Below, one piece after another: positions 1 through 10,391 of a stretch of 64,000 nucleotides of DNA; the first letter of the stretch is position 1, and every line of letters begins with the position of its first letter. The DNA is taken from the NCBI GenBank assembly GCA_022448365.1, contig JAKVCS010000003.1:186001-250000 (forward strand), in the 5' to 3' direction. The translations under genes and the position numbers were made by a program. This DNA comes from Saccharospirillaceae bacterium. GTDB lineage: Bacteria > Pseudomonadota > Gammaproteobacteria > Pseudomonadales > Oceanobacteraceae. The notes below the pieces were generated by a model. It was not told the origin of the DNA, searched no databases, and was given only the letters and a program-made list of their open reading frames with translations.

Positions 1-1594
1 ACACCCATGGCTTTTCAATATCCTCCGACGTTTCCAGCATTGTCGCCATGTCCGGACTGTAATGATTTTCCGAAATTGCGAAGCCATACGCCTCAAGCAA
101 ATCCCAGGCATGACTGGGCAATAAATAGTCCCCCGGTCGATGTTCTTGACGAATCTGGGCGTCTACTTCCTCGTAGGCTGAAGAAATCGGAATCTCTAGA
201 CTCTCTGGAGTCTCGCGCAGCAGATCCTGCGTTCTCTGATGCTGCACCATATACATGTATGACTTAATGGCATTGTCTGGCGTATCAAACGTAGGGACAC
301 CGTGCTTATCGAAAAACTCACGCACAGGCTCAGCGGTGTACTCTCCCATCCAGCTGGTCAAAATGGTTTTTGGTGTTTTCTTCGACACATCAACCAGGGC
401 TTTGGCATTTTCCATTGGATCAGAACCAAGACTCGGAATATGCACAACCAACACTGCGTCAACACCTCGATCCAGCACGATGGCGCCAACCACCGCGGAC
501 AATTGCTGCGCTTTTAATTCTGGATTGAGCAGCACCGGATTGTCGGTTTTGACATATTCCGGAAGTAATCGACGCAAATGCGTGCGGGTATCAGAAGATA
601 ATTCCGCTAACTGACCATCATCATGAATCAAACGGTCCATAGCCAGGATTGCCGGGCCACGACCGTTGGCAATAATTGCCAATCTTGGACCAAAATTCTC
701 GCGACGCGGACTCAATGCATCGACGCAATCAAATAATTCATCGGTCGCCGATACGCGCAGCACACCGGCACGGGCAAGCGTTTCATCAATAAGAGTATCC
801 CGACTGCGAAGACCTTTTGGCGTCTCAATACGATTGAGAGGACTTTCCTGAAAACGATTACTTTTAACGGCAAGCACCAACTTATGACGTGATGCCGCCC
901 TTAAGGAACGAACCAGCGCCTTGCCCGAACCAATTTCATCCAACTGAATCAGGATTGTGCGTACATGAGGCTCCTGTACGATGTAGTCAATCAGATCGGG
1001 CAGAATGACATCCTGGCTTTTCCCGAGCGTAAGTACATGAGAAAAACCAATATTACGACTGAATGCCCAATCCATAACACCCGATGCTAATGTTCCGGAC
1101 TGGCCGATATAGGCAATATTGCCCTTCTTAACCGGCACATGGAGAAAGCTGGCATTGAGATTACGCCACGGCACCACCATACCCAGGCAATCAGGGCCAA
1201 GAATCCTCATGCGAGTTTGTTCAATCACCTGATCAAGGCGATCAGAAGATGGACGAAATTGCCACGAGCGTGCCCGCGCGATCCCCCCGGTCAGCAACAT
1301 GGCCGCACCAACGCCCTTCTTATGCAGCTGCTTAATCACTTTGGCCACGGTTTCAGCCGGCGTACAAATAATCGCAAGGTCCGGAACAGAATCCAGCTCA
1401 CTGATGCGAGACAACGCGGGCAGGCCATAAATGGTCTTGTAACCACGACTGTTAATCGGGATTATTTGCCCACTGTATTGACCACTCCGCAGATTCCGAA
1501 CAATGGCTCCACCGAGACTCCCTTGTCGTTCTGATGCACCTATAACAGCAATGCTGGTAGGCTGAAAAAAGAGTTCTAACGAACGTGTGCCCAT
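1..1594 (-). CDS. NDP-forming acyl-CoA synthetase family protein (3' end outside window)
   Basis: The reading frame starts with ATG at 1594 and runs leftwards off the window, so only about the first 531 residues are present. The N-terminus has a Rossmann CoA-binding domain (residues about 10-135, with the motif IAVIGASERQGSLGG). A succinyl-CoA-ligase-like flavodoxin domain follows (YIGQSGTLASGVMDWAFSR near residue 155; the phospho-histidine region lies further on). This is the domain order of ADP-forming acetyl-CoA synthetases and of the Pat-type protein acetyltransferases, which add an ATP-grasp domain and sometimes a GNAT domain further downstream. Those parts are not visible, so synthetase and protein acetyltransferase cannot be told apart. 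It is divergent from the deacetylase-like gene at 1672. Confidence 0.8.
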   Translation of the reverse strand, partial: MGTRSLELFFQPTSIAVIGASERQGSLGGAIVRNLRSGQYSGQIIPINSRGYKTIYGLPALSRISELDSVPDLAIICTPAETVAKVIKQLHKKGVGAAMLLTGGIARARSWQFRPSSDRLDQVIEQTRMRILGPDCLGMVVPWRNLNASFLHVPVKKGNIAYIGQSGTLASGVMDWAFSRNIGFSHVLTLGKSQDVILPDLIDYIVQEPHVRTILIQLDEIGSGKALVRSLRAASRHKLVLAVKSNRFQESPLNRIETPKGLRSRDTLIDETLARAGVLRVSATDELFDCVDALSPRRENFGPRLAIIANGRGPAILAMDRLIHDDGQLAELSSDTRTHLRRLLPEYVKTDNPVLLNPELKAQQLSAVVGAIVLDRGVDAVLVVHIPSLGSDPMENAKALVDVSKKTPKTILTSWMGEYTAEPVREFFDKHGVPTFDTPDNAIKSYMYMVQHQRTQDLLRETPESLEIPISSAYEEVDAQIRQEHRPGDYLLPSHAWDLLEAYGFAISENHYSPDMATMLETSEDIEKPWV

Positions 1595-1671
1595 ACAAAG
1601 TGATCCATAAGTTTAGTTGCGTACATTAGGAACGCGGTTACACTGACGAAAATTATTGAAGCAAGCGCATT

Positions 1672-2595
1672 ATGACGACTGCCTACTATACATTCGAACA
1701 ACATTTTTCTCATAACACCGGTGACGATCATCCCGAACATGCCATGCGCCTTCTCGCCATTGAGCAAGGCCTGAAGCAGTCAGGCATTTGGCAAAGCCTG
1801 GATGTTATCCAGGGAAGTATGGCTCGTGTACCGGATATTTTACGAGCTCACAGCCACGGCTACTATGATCAATTACAACTGATACAACCCGAGCAAGGCC
1901 ACATATTTGTTGATGAAGACACACCAATGTCGTCCGGCTCACTGGAGGCCGCGCTATATTCTGTTGGCACCTGCACTCAAGCCCTTGATGATGTGTTGAA
2001 CAATGACACTCGCCACAATAATGCTTTTGCTGGCGTTCGACCTCCCGGCCACCACGCCGAACACAAGAGAAGCAAAGGCTTTTGCTTTTTCAACAACATC
2101 GCTATCTGTGGTTTGCGCGCCGTCCATGTTCATCATCTTCAGCGAGTCCTGATCATCGATTTTGATGCTCATCAGTGCAATGGCACGATTGATATTCTTG
2201 CTAACGACCATAACTTTCTGATCTGCTCGAGCTTTCAGCATCCGTTTTACCCTCACTCTCATTATCAGACCGACGTGTATAACAACGTCCTAAACGTCCC
2301 GCTCGATGCTGGCACCGGCAGCCATGAATTTCGCAGTCGAGTGACTAAAGCCTGGAGTGACGCCATCGAAAGATTTACACCCGAGCTAATATTGGTATCA
2401 GCCGGATTCGATGCGCATGAGGCCGACCCGATGGCAGAACTGAACTTACAGGACGAGGACTATGCCTGGCTTGGCCACTGGATCGGTACTATTGCCGCCA
2501 ATCGCAACACCCCGGTCCTGTCATTATTGGAAGGCGGTTATGATCTGAATGCCCTGGCAAGGTCCGTAGCGGGCTACATCCGTGCCATGCAATAG
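1672..2595 (+). CDS. Histone-deacetylase-family amidohydrolase
   Basis: This 307-residue protein has the arginase/deacetylase fold of bacterial class II HDAC-like enzymes (acetylpolyamine amidohydrolase, AcuC type). Visible motifs are the active-site histidine pair in RPPGHHAE (127-128), the zinc ligands Asp165 and His167 in DFDAHQCNGT, the third ligand in SAGFDAHEADP, and the C-terminal LLEGGYDL. In most relatives the central motif reads D-x-D-x-H-H-G-N-G-T; here the second His and the Gly are Gln168 and Cys169. The ligands themselves are intact, so I expect an active zinc enzyme. The substrate is unknown. The divergent synthetase/acetyltransferase-type gene beside it hints at an acyl-lysine or acyl-CoA connection, which is inference only. 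Confidence 0.85.
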   Translation: MTTAYYTFEQHFSHNTGDDHPEHAMRLLAIEQGLKQSGIWQSLDVIQGSMARVPDILRAHSHGYYDQLQLIQPEQGHIFVDEDTPMSSGSLEAALYSVGTCTQALDDVLNNDTRHNNAFAGVRPPGHHAEHKRSKGFCFFNNIAICGLRAVHVHHLQRVLIIDFDAHQCNGTIDILANDHNFLICSSFQHPFYPHSHYQTDVYNNVLNVPLDAGTGSHEFRSRVTKAWSDAIERFTPELILVSAGFDAHEADPMAELNLQDEDYAWLGHWIGTIAANRNTPVLSLLEGGYDLNALARSVAGYIRAMQ

Positions 2596-3129
2596 AAAAG
2601 CATCCGCCTTAATTACGTTGAGAAACATTCGCACACACAAACACGCTATTTCTACTTTCGCTTTGTCGGCATGCTGTACAAAAGTCAGCAGATGAAGCGA
2701 AGACAGTATGGCAAGCACCCAGGCACCACACTCAGAACTGGGCATTCAGAACCGCGAGGCGGCATCCAGAAATCACCGAATCTGGCAGCGCTGGAGCCAT
2801 TTAATAAAAAACAGCAAGCAATCGTTCCCAATTCCTGACCTGCGATCAAATCACCTGACCCGGCTGATCAAAGCTGAATGGCTTGTTATCAGCCTGCTAT
2901 TTACGTGGTCAAGCTTTCTCCTTCTTTCGGCACTCAACTGATATTGCCACTGACAGAAAACCGAAAGCGTCTGAACCATTACTACCTTCGGCACTTTGCA
3001 GTGCTCACTTTGGAGACTGATCCAGACCACCTTTTATTTCAGAGCAAAATACAACCGTAAAAGAAACCACCAACAAACGGCAGTAACTTGAAAAATTAGC
3101 GATGGCAGAAATATTCGGAGACAGAAAGC
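2596..3129. other. Intergenic stretch without a confident gene
   Basis: About 530 bases lie between the deacetylase gene and the tRNA-Ser terminator. I see no homologous coding region. The only frame with any promise is the 77-codon one at 2708-2941, listed separately. No repeat or strong hairpin was noticed inside. Confidence 0.5.
2708..2941 (+). CDS. Possible small membrane protein (unrecognised)
   Basis: This 77-codon ATG frame is preceded by a purine-rich stretch (gaagcgaagac). The predicted protein is basic and polar for 50 residues, then ends in one hydrophobic helix (LVISLLFTWSSFLLLSAL). I do not recognise it. The single tail-anchor-like segment is the only argument for it being real. 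A chance frame is at least as likely. Confidence 0.2.
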   Translation: MASTQAPHSELGIQNREAASRNHRIWQRWSHLIKNSKQSFPIPDLRSNHLTRLIKAEWLVISLLFTWSSFLLLSALN

Positions 3130-3158
3130 AAAAGGCCTGCTTGATAAGCAGGCCTTTT
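3130..3158 (-). terminator. Hairpin terminator behind tRNA-Ser
   Basis: Arms AAAAGGCCTGCTT (3130-3142) and AAGCAGGCCTTTT (3146-3158) form a 13-bp perfect stem. A-runs and T-runs flank it, so it can work in both directions. It lies directly downstream of the minus-strand tRNA-Ser. Confidence 0.8.
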
Positions 3159-3164
3159 TAAATA

Positions 3165-3255
3165 TGGCGGAGGGATAGGGATTTGAACCCTAGATAGGCT
3201 ATTAACCTATGCCGGTTTTCAAGACCGGTGCTTTCAACCGCTCAGCCATCCCTCC
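3165..3255 (-). tRNA. tRNA-Ser (anticodon UGA)
   Basis: Read on the minus strand, the 91-base gene has the acceptor stem GGAGGGA pairing with TCCCTCC. The anticodon loop is CTTGAAA in the stem CCGGT/ACCGG (anticodon TGA). There is a long class-II variable arm (about 3190-3213 on the plus strand), the T-loop GGTTCAAATCC, discriminator G and an encoded CCA. The long variable arm and anticodon identify serine. The Pseudomonas equivalent of this neighbourhood also has a tRNA-Ser here. Confidence 0.95.
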
Positions 3256-3413
3256 GAACGCGAGACGTATAATACCCTGAGAATTTTTCACGTCAATACT
3301 TATTTTGAAAAAAGTTCATTAAATCAATGCGATACAGTTTTCTGTTGTGTTCGTTTCTTTCCTTAAGGGTTGGCGGCAATTATCATACAAGCTGTCCAAA
3401 CAGAGTTTTTATC

Positions 3414-4178
3414 ATGGCTCGCACGTCGCTTTTCTTAAATCAAAGCCCTTTTACTTACCATAGCCACCTGCAGGCCATGGATTACATTCGCAATCTTCCA
3501 TCGACCGAGCAAATTGAACGCGTCTTTTTTTATCAAGACGCCACTCTGGTCGGACTTAAAAATCAGCAGCCAGTACAAGGCCAACCCAGCCTCGCCGAAC
3601 TTTGGCAGAAGCTTGCCAGCGAGCGCGGCTTTGCGCTGCAAAACTGCATTGCCAACAGCTTACGGCGCGGCATATTCAATGACGAAGAAGCGAAGCGCTA
3701 TGATCGCCAGGCCAACCTGGCTGATCAATTTGAACTGACAGGACTTGGAGAGATGGTCGACGCTGTCATCAGTAGTGACCGCATCATTCAATTCCCGCAA
3801 GGGGATTCCGCCCTGGCACAACAGACCGAATCAACAGATATAGACCTTCTTATACACATTGCCACTGTGCCGACGCTCGATCTGGAACCCTTAGAACTAG
3901 CCATGGCGTGTGCCGCATTCGAGCGGCAGGTCGCCCTGATTTTCTCAGGCGATGGCCTCGACTGGCTAATCAACAAACAGGAGCCGAAGCGTCCCGGCGG
4001 CAAAGCCGCTGATAAACTGGTCAAGGCATTGGCCATGTATGACTGTGATCAGGTCTACTATGTTGTCGATGAAGAGCATCAGCTACCAAATGCCACATTG
4101 GTCAACAATGTCGAGGAAATCTCTTTTCAACAGCAGTGTGAACTGGTGGCTCGAAGCAAGCATCAACTGGCTTTTTGA
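3414..4178 (+). CDS. TusD-TusC fusion, sulfur relay protein
   Basis: This 254-residue protein reads as TusD (residues about 1-130; FFYQDATL, the cysteine in LQNCIANSLRRGIF, and TGLGEMVDAVISSDRIIQF) joined to TusC (about 145-254; ending SKHQLAF like the family's C-terminus). These DsrE/DsrF-fold proteins carry persulfide sulfur from TusA to TusE for 2-thiolation of U34 in tRNA by MnmA. MnmA is encoded in this window at 23931. In E. coli TusB, TusC and TusD are separate and form a heterohexamer. Here C and D are fused, and there is no TusB gene between this gene and tusE, which begins 1 bp later. The start at 3414 is chosen because the upstream extension (from 3327) has no family similarity. 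Confidence 0.85.
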   Translation: MARTSLFLNQSPFTYHSHLQAMDYIRNLPSTEQIERVFFYQDATLVGLKNQQPVQGQPSLAELWQKLASERGFALQNCIANSLRRGIFNDEEAKRYDRQANLADQFELTGLGEMVDAVISSDRIIQFPQGDSALAQQTESTDIDLLIHIATVPTLDLEPLELAMACAAFERQVALIFSGDGLDWLINKQEPKRPGGKAADKLVKALAMYDCDQVYYVVDEEHQLPNATLVNNVEEISFQQQCELVARSKHQLAF

Positions 4179-4179
4179 T

Positions 4180-4491
4180 ATGATCCCAGCAACCGATAAA
4201 GACGGCTTCTTAGCTGACACAGATGATTGGAATAACGCCGTGGCGATAGACCTTGCGCTATCTGAAGGCATTTCCTTGACCGATGCACACTGGGAAGTTA
4301 TCAACGCACTGCGCGCATTTTATAGGGAGTTTGATGTCTCTCCCGCGATGCGCCCGCTGACTAAGTACCTGAAACAACATTTGGGGGCTGATAAAGCCAC
4401 TAGCATTTACTTGCTCAGACTATTCCCTGGTAGCCCGGCTAAAATCGCAGCGAAGATTGCAGGCCTTCCACGCCCTGAAAATTGTTTATAA
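4180..4491 (+). CDS. tusE: TusE/DsrC family sulfur carrier
   Basis: This 103-residue protein begins MIPATDKDGFLADTDDWN and ends PENCL. The penultimate cysteine is the persulfide-carrying residue of TusE/DsrC proteins. The dissimilatory DsrC's second cysteine, about ten residues earlier, is absent, as expected for a TusE. It accepts sulfur from the TusBCD complex and works with MnmA. Its start is one base after the tusDC stop, implying translational coupling, and ybiB follows 13 bases later. Confidence 0.9.
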   Translation: MIPATDKDGFLADTDDWNNAVAIDLALSEGISLTDAHWEVINALRAFYREFDVSPAMRPLTKYLKQHLGADKATSIYLLRLFPGSPAKIAAKIAGLPRPENCL

Positions 4492-4504
4492 CCGAGAAGT
4501 ATTG

Positions 4505-5464
4505 ATGGAAAAGCACGATTTAGCCGAATACGTTCGTATTCTGGCGAGGGGTAAAAACGCCAGTCGGCATATGACCCTCGAGGAAGCGCATTACACCATG
4601 AGCAATATGCTTAAAGGCAATTATCGCCCGGAACAGCTCGGTGCCATTTTTATGCTGATGCGGGTTCTGGAAGAAAATGCTGAGGAAATTGCTGGTTTTG
4701 CGAAAGCCATCAATGAGTATTTCCCTGCTGAACTGGAAGCGGACCTGATCTGGGCCAGCTACGCTGGCAAACGTCGCCAACCTTTCTGGTCACTGCTTTC
4801 AGCCCTATTATTGAGTGAGATGGGCTATAAAATTCTGTTCCATGGCAGTCTGTCCCACACGGAAGGCCGGGTATATTTACATGAGGTGTTTGAGCAGTTC
4901 GGGTTGCCGCAACTTAAAACCACTGACGAGTTTTCGCAATTTAATATCGCCTATCTACCCTGCTCAGCCATCAACCCGCGATTACAGGACTGGCTTCTCC
5001 TCAAATCGGTTTTGGGTGTTCGCTCTCCGATCAACACCGTTTTAAAAACAATTTCTCCAGACAATATCCCCAGCGTTCAAGGAATTTTCCATCCGAATTA
5101 CCGTGCCTTACATTGCGATGCTGCACGCCAACTGGGGCACGACGCACTGGTAATTAAGGGCGAAGGCGGTGAATTTGAAGTCAACCCCGAACGCAAGTGC
5201 GTCGCCATGTATTGCTTTAGCGGAGAGCAAGGAGAAATTTCCATTGCTAACGACCAAAGCCTGTTTGAAGACAAGCCAAGCGACCCATCTCCTCAACACC
5301 TGCTCAACTTCTGGCGCGGGGAAATGAAGAGCAACTACGCGAACCAAGCAGTATTAAAAACAGCCGCTCTTGCTTTGTGCGCCATCGAAAAAAACAGTGA
5401 CTATTCCTTCGCGCTAACTCGCTGCGAACAAGCCTGGCAGCAACGCAACATCAACCTTCTGTAA
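4505..5464 (+). CDS. ybiB: TrpD2/YbiB family glycosyl transferase-like protein
   Basis: This 319-residue protein is related to anthranilate phosphoribosyltransferase (nucleoside phosphorylase/PRT class IV fold). It has an N-terminal helical domain (EYVRILARGKNASRHMTLEEA, about 5-60), an alpha/beta core and the motif IKGEGGEFEVNPERK in place of the TrpD active site. E. coli YbiB binds nucleic acid and is not a tryptophan enzyme. It sits at the end of the tus operon, as in Pseudomonas. The ATG at 4505 is preferred over the upstream TTG because it removes overlap with tusE and matches the usual N-terminus. Confidence 0.85.
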   Translation: MEKHDLAEYVRILARGKNASRHMTLEEAHYTMSNMLKGNYRPEQLGAIFMLMRVLEENAEEIAGFAKAINEYFPAELEADLIWASYAGKRRQPFWSLLSALLLSEMGYKILFHGSLSHTEGRVYLHEVFEQFGLPQLKTTDEFSQFNIAYLPCSAINPRLQDWLLLKSVLGVRSPINTVLKTISPDNIPSVQGIFHPNYRALHCDAARQLGHDALVIKGEGGEFEVNPERKCVAMYCFSGEQGEISIANDQSLFEDKPSDPSPQHLLNFWRGEMKSNYANQAVLKTAALALCAIEKNSDYSFALTRCEQAWQQRNINLL

Positions 5465-5487
5465 ACACGATTAACAATGCACTGAAT

Positions 5488-5517
5488 GCAATAAGCCCGG
5501 CATGCCGGGCTTATTGC
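5488..5517. terminator. Bidirectional terminator between ybiB and the chemoreceptor
   Basis: A perfect 30-bp palindrome (GCAATAAGCCCGGC / GCCGGGCTTATTGC around AT) lies between two convergent genes. There is no long T-run, but the GC-rich core and position fit a shared terminator. Confidence 0.7.
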
Positions 5518-5547
5518 TGAATGACAGTCTCTCAGGACCTTTCGATA

Positions 5548-7179
5548 TCACACTTTAAATTGATCGGTAACCTTCTGCAGTCGCCGCGATATATCCGTTA
5601 ACGACCTGCTCGCCGCTTCCACTTGCGTCATGCTGCTCATTGCCTCTTCCGACCTATCCTTGATGCCAATCACATTATCTTTAATGCTGTAAGCAGCCTG
5701 CTCCTGGCGCTCAGTAGCACTGGCGATTTGGGAATTCATCTGGCTGATTGATCCTACTTTTTCAGTAATCGCCTGCAAACTCTCATCCGTACGAGCCGCT
5801 TGTGAAACACTGTTTTGAGCACGATCCTGACTCTCACTCATGACAGACACCGCAGACTGAGCGGCGCCCTGGAGCTGCTCAATGACAGCCTGGATTTCCT
5901 GTGTCGAATCCTGGGTTCGAGATGCCAGCGTACGCACCTCGTCAGCAACGACCGCAAAACCTCGACCTTGCTCACCGGCACGAGCCGCCTCAATTGCAGC
6001 ATTTAATGCCAGCAAATTGGTTTGCTCTGCAATGCCTTTAATAACATCCAGAATACTACCAACATTGGCAGTGTCGGCCTCCAACTGGCGAATAACATCA
6101 CTGGCGCGCTCAACTTCCCCCGCAAGCCCATTGATACTGGCAACAGTCTCACTGACGATTGAACGTCCCTCCTTAGCTGCAATATCCGCCTCAGTCGCTG
6201 CCTCTGCAGCAGAATTCGCGTTACCTGAAACCTCTTTGACACTGTCCACCATATCTTCAACAACCCGCGAAACTTCTTCAGTTGCCTGATTTTGACTGGT
6301 GGCAATTTGCGATGTTTTACTGGTCAGGTTGCCAAGGTCATCAGAGACGTCCGCTAACGGCCGGGTGGAACTGACCACCTCACCGATGTTCTGATGTAGC
6401 TTATCAACAAACTGATTAAACCAATCGACAACATCCCCCAATTCATCGTTAGACGTTTTTTCGATGCGCTGGGTCAAGTCTCCGTCACCTGTAGCAATTC
6501 CTTTTAAAGAACGAACAAGGCGCTTCAGCGCAGTATCGATCACGGAGCTGGTCGTCCATGCAAAAAAAGCCAGTACAGCAACAGTTACGATCGTGATAGT
6601 AACACCGACGGAAGTTGCATTCTGAGCAGCTTGGTTAGATTCATCAACAGTACGGTTAAACGCAGACAAACCCGCTTCGGAGTAGTCCTCCATCAACGTT
6701 TTAACTTCGTCCAGGTTGGTGTTCATTTGCTGAATCGCTGAGGGCATCTGGGATGGGTCAAGCGTGCCCTGCACCATACCGGCGGACAGCCCTCTCGCTG
6801 CCGAAAAATACGCCTTGAAGGCGTTACGTGTGGCGATCACATCAGAAGCGCGTTCAGACCATATTCGCTCCAACATATCGAGGCTCATTGTGACTTGGCT
6901 TTTCACCTTTTCAGCATTATTAACAAAATCCATTTCACCGGTGCTGACGGCCGTTGAAAACAGTTCTTTGATCTGCTCTAGCCGAACCAGATTCGACTTA
7001 GAATCCTGCACCACCGGAAAGAACGTTCGCTGAATTTTTTGTAAGCGCTCAGAGTTAGCGCTGTTGATGTTGCCGTTCACCACCAGGCTGATAATAAAGC
7101 CGATTACAGCCACTCCAGCTAAGGATAGAATTTTTGCCTTGATGCTTAACGAACTCAGGAGATTCATGCTCATTCCCAT
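5548..7179 (-). CDS. Methyl-accepting chemotaxis protein
   Basis: This 543-residue protein has a transmembrane helix at residues about 12-32, a helical periplasmic sensor region (to about 195, likely a four-helix bundle), a second helix (about 196-220), a HAMP domain ([28 protein letters not shown]) and a signalling domain. The highly conserved hairpin tip is [20 protein letters not shown], followed by [12 protein letters not shown]. It relays ligand binding to CheA/CheW. The ligand is unknown. No CheB/CheR-tethering pentapeptide is seen at the C-terminus (QFKV). Met codons at residues 3 and 5 are alternative starts. It is absent from the Pseudomonas gene order as I recall it, so it may be an insertion. 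Confidence 0.93.
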   Translation of the reverse strand: MGMSMNLLSSLSIKAKILSLAGVAVIGFIISLVVNGNINSANSERLQKIQRTFFPVVQDSKSNLVRLEQIKELFSTAVSTGEMDFVNNAEKVKSQVTMSLDMLERIWSERASDVIATRNAFKAYFSAARGLSAGMVQGTLDPSQMPSAIQQMNTNLDEVKTLMEDYSEAGLSAFNRTVDESNQAAQNATSVGVTITIVTVAVLAFFAWTTSSVIDTALKRLVRSLKGIATGDGDLTQRIEKTSNDELGDVVDWFNQFVDKLHQNIGEVVSSTRPLADVSDDLGNLTSKTSQIATSQNQATEEVSRVVEDMVDSVKEVSGNANSAAEAATEADIAAKEGRSIVSETVASINGLAGEVERASDVIRQLEADTANVGSILDVIKGIAEQTNLLALNAAIEAARAGEQGRGFAVVADEVRTLASRTQDSTQEIQAVIEQLQGAAQSAVSVMSESQDRAQNSVSQAARTDESLQAITEKVGSISQMNSQIASATERQEQAAYSIKDNVIGIKDRSEEAMSSMTQVEAASRSLTDISRRLQKVTDQFKV

Positions 7180-7261
7180 AGATTTTATAACTCACTCGGA
7201 ATAAGCATAGTAGATATCAGTAGAAGTACCGACTTTTTAACCCTGGCAATCGAAATGAGGA

Positions 7262-8638
7262 TTATTTTCGCCAATTCAGGCGATCATGGAGTGATACTAC
7301 ACTGCCAATGATCGTCAACGTCGGCGCCTGAAGGTCGTGGCTTGCGACATAGGCAGGCATATCTTGAATGTTAGAAACATGCACCTTCTGATCGGGTAAT
7401 GTCCCTTTTTCTACCAGCGCTATCGGCGTATCTGCTGTCATACCATGGCCAATCAGTTCCTTACAAATTAGCGGTATGCCAGTGAGACCCATATAAATCA
7501 CCAGAGTCTGATGAGGGTGGATCAGTTCACTCCATGGCAGGTTACAGGTACCGTCTTTCAGATGACCCGTAACAAACCGAACGCTTTGAGCATGATCACG
7601 ATGGGTCAGTGGAATGCCTGAATAAGCAGCACAACCACTGGCAGCGGTCACACCAGGAACAACCTGAAAAGGCACGCTCGCCGATGCCAGCTCCTCGATT
7701 TCTTCTCCACCGCGCCCAAAGATAAAAGGGTCGCCACCTTTTAGCCGCAACACCCTTTTTCCCGCTTGCGCAGACTGGACCAATAGCTGGTTAATACCTT
7801 CCTGAGGCACAGAATGGTCGCTTTTAGCTTTGCCAACATAAAACTTTTCAGCTTCTGGTGAAATAAGCTCAAGAATCCGCGGATTCACCAAGCGATCGTA
7901 ATAGACGATATCTGCGCTCTGTATCAGCCGTAAAGCACGAAACGTCAGTAAATCCGGATCACCCGGCCCCGCTCCAACCAGATAAACTTCGCCGACAGCT
8001 GGTTCATTGCCATTTACCAATGCTTCACTCAGGGATTCTGCTTGATCATGCTGGCGCGAAAGAATCAACTCAGGAACACTACTGTGAATCCAGCGGCGCC
8101 AGAAAGCGGCGCGCTCCTTTGCAGGCAGCTTTTGCTTGATACGATCCCGCAGTGACTGCATCAGTTTACCGAGGTCTGAATACTCAAGCGGCAGGAACGC
8201 CTCAAGCCTCTCTTTCAGGTATCGGGTTAATGCTGGTGAGGCTCCGCTGGTTGACACGGATACCAGAATAGGAGATCGATCAATCACTGCGGGGAAAATG
8301 AAATCGTTACTGACTGTCTGATCAATGCGACAAACTTTTCGGTTTTCAGCGCGGGCTTTGTCGGCAAGCACTGCGTTCAACTCGCTGTTGTCCGTTGCCA
8401 ACACAACGAATTCAGCGATACCAAAATCAAGCTGCTCATCCGCCATGATCTGATGCCAGGAAACCTGGTCAGCATTGGATATCGACTGCTTTATGTCAGC
8501 GGAAAGCTCAGGAGCAACAATTGATACCGTGCAACCTGCACTAATCAAGGTGCGTATTTTACGCTGGGCAATATTGCCACCGCCGACCACTAGGAAGGAG
8601 GTGTTATCCCCCCGGAGTACGAGGGGTAAATTCATCAT
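7262..8638 (-). CDS. cysG: Siroheme synthase CysG (trifunctional)
   Basis: This 458-residue protein has the full fused length. Residues about 1-200 form the precorrin-2 dehydrogenase/ferrochelatase (Rossmann motif VVGGGNIAQRK, then VSVSTSGASPALTRYLKERLE). Residues about 215-455 form the uroporphyrinogen-III C-methyltransferase (VYLVGAGPGDPDLLTFRALRL, DRLV, LRLKGGDPFIFGRGGEE, and VPGVTAASGCAAYSGIPLTHR). It makes siroheme for sulfite and nitrite reductases. It lies 47 bases downstream of serS on the same strand and is probably the last gene of the series. The first two Met codons are adjacent. Confidence 0.96.
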   Translation of the reverse strand: MMNLPLVLRGDNTSFLVVGGGNIAQRKIRTLISAGCTVSIVAPELSADIKQSISNADQVSWHQIMADEQLDFGIAEFVVLATDNSELNAVLADKARAENRKVCRIDQTVSNDFIFPAVIDRSPILVSVSTSGASPALTRYLKERLEAFLPLEYSDLGKLMQSLRDRIKQKLPAKERAAFWRRWIHSSVPELILSRQHDQAESLSEALVNGNEPAVGEVYLVGAGPGDPDLLTFRALRLIQSADIVYYDRLVNPRILELISPEAEKFYVGKAKSDHSVPQEGINQLLVQSAQAGKRVLRLKGGDPFIFGRGGEEIEELASASVPFQVVPGVTAASGCAAYSGIPLTHRDHAQSVRFVTGHLKDGTCNLPWSELIHPHQTLVIYMGLTGIPLICKELIGHGMTADTPIALVEKGTLPDQKVHVSNIQDMPAYVASHDLQAPTLTIIGSVVSLHDRLNWRK

Positions 8639-8685
8639 CGGATCTGATCTCTCATCAAACGCCTGGTTTTAAGCAACAGCGACAT

Positions 8686-9999
<1,314 letters not shown>

Positions 10000-10016
10000 T
10001 TAAAATCTTATAAAAA

Positions 10017-10391
10017 TTAACTGATCGATTTTGATAACCACATACCCGCCAGCGTTGCGAGCACGCACCCCACCAGACTCCCACCCATATAACTGAAAGC
10101 GGCCAGCCAACGCTCTTGTTGTAGCATTGAGATACTTTCCAAGGAAAAGGTGGAAAAGGTGGTGAATGCGCCAAGGAAACCCACCATCGCTAACTGCCTG
10201 TGATGGTCTCCGCCCCACTCATGCTCCACTAGCCAAATGTAGGCTATGCCGATGGCGAAGGAGCCTATCAGGTTCACTGACAGGGTGCCATAGGGAAAGG
10301 GTTTATCCATCCATTTAAAGATTGCGGTTGCCACAAGATAGCGCGATATTGCGCCGAGAGCGCCACCTAATCCGATCCAAAGTAACGGCAT
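10017..10391 (-). CDS. crcB: Fluoride exporter CrcB/Fluc
   Basis: This 124-residue protein has four hydrophobic helices and the Fluc signatures GGALGAISRY, GTLSVNLIGSFAIG and GFLGAFTTFSTFSLE. It acts as a dual-topology dimeric fluoride channel in the inner membrane. Its ATG follows the rarA stop with no gap (TAAATG), so translation is likely coupled. I saw no crcB (fluoride) riboswitch, as expected for an internal operon gene. Confidence 0.93.
   Translation of the reverse strand: MPLLWIGLGGALGAISRYLVATAIFKWMDKPFPYGTLSVNLIGSFAIGIAYIWLVEHEWGGDHHRQLAMVGFLGAFTTFSTFSLESISMLQQERWLAAFSYMGGSLVGCVLATLAGMWLSKSIS

Noticed and set aside
3130-3255. tRNA-Ser as the integration site of the element
   Set aside because: No integrase or repeat of the tRNA 3' end was noticed near it; the prophage ends are in dusA.
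3327-3413. N-terminal extension of the TusDC frame starting at 3327
   Set aside because: The extra 29 residues have no TusD similarity, and the downstream ATG at 3414 gives the usual start.
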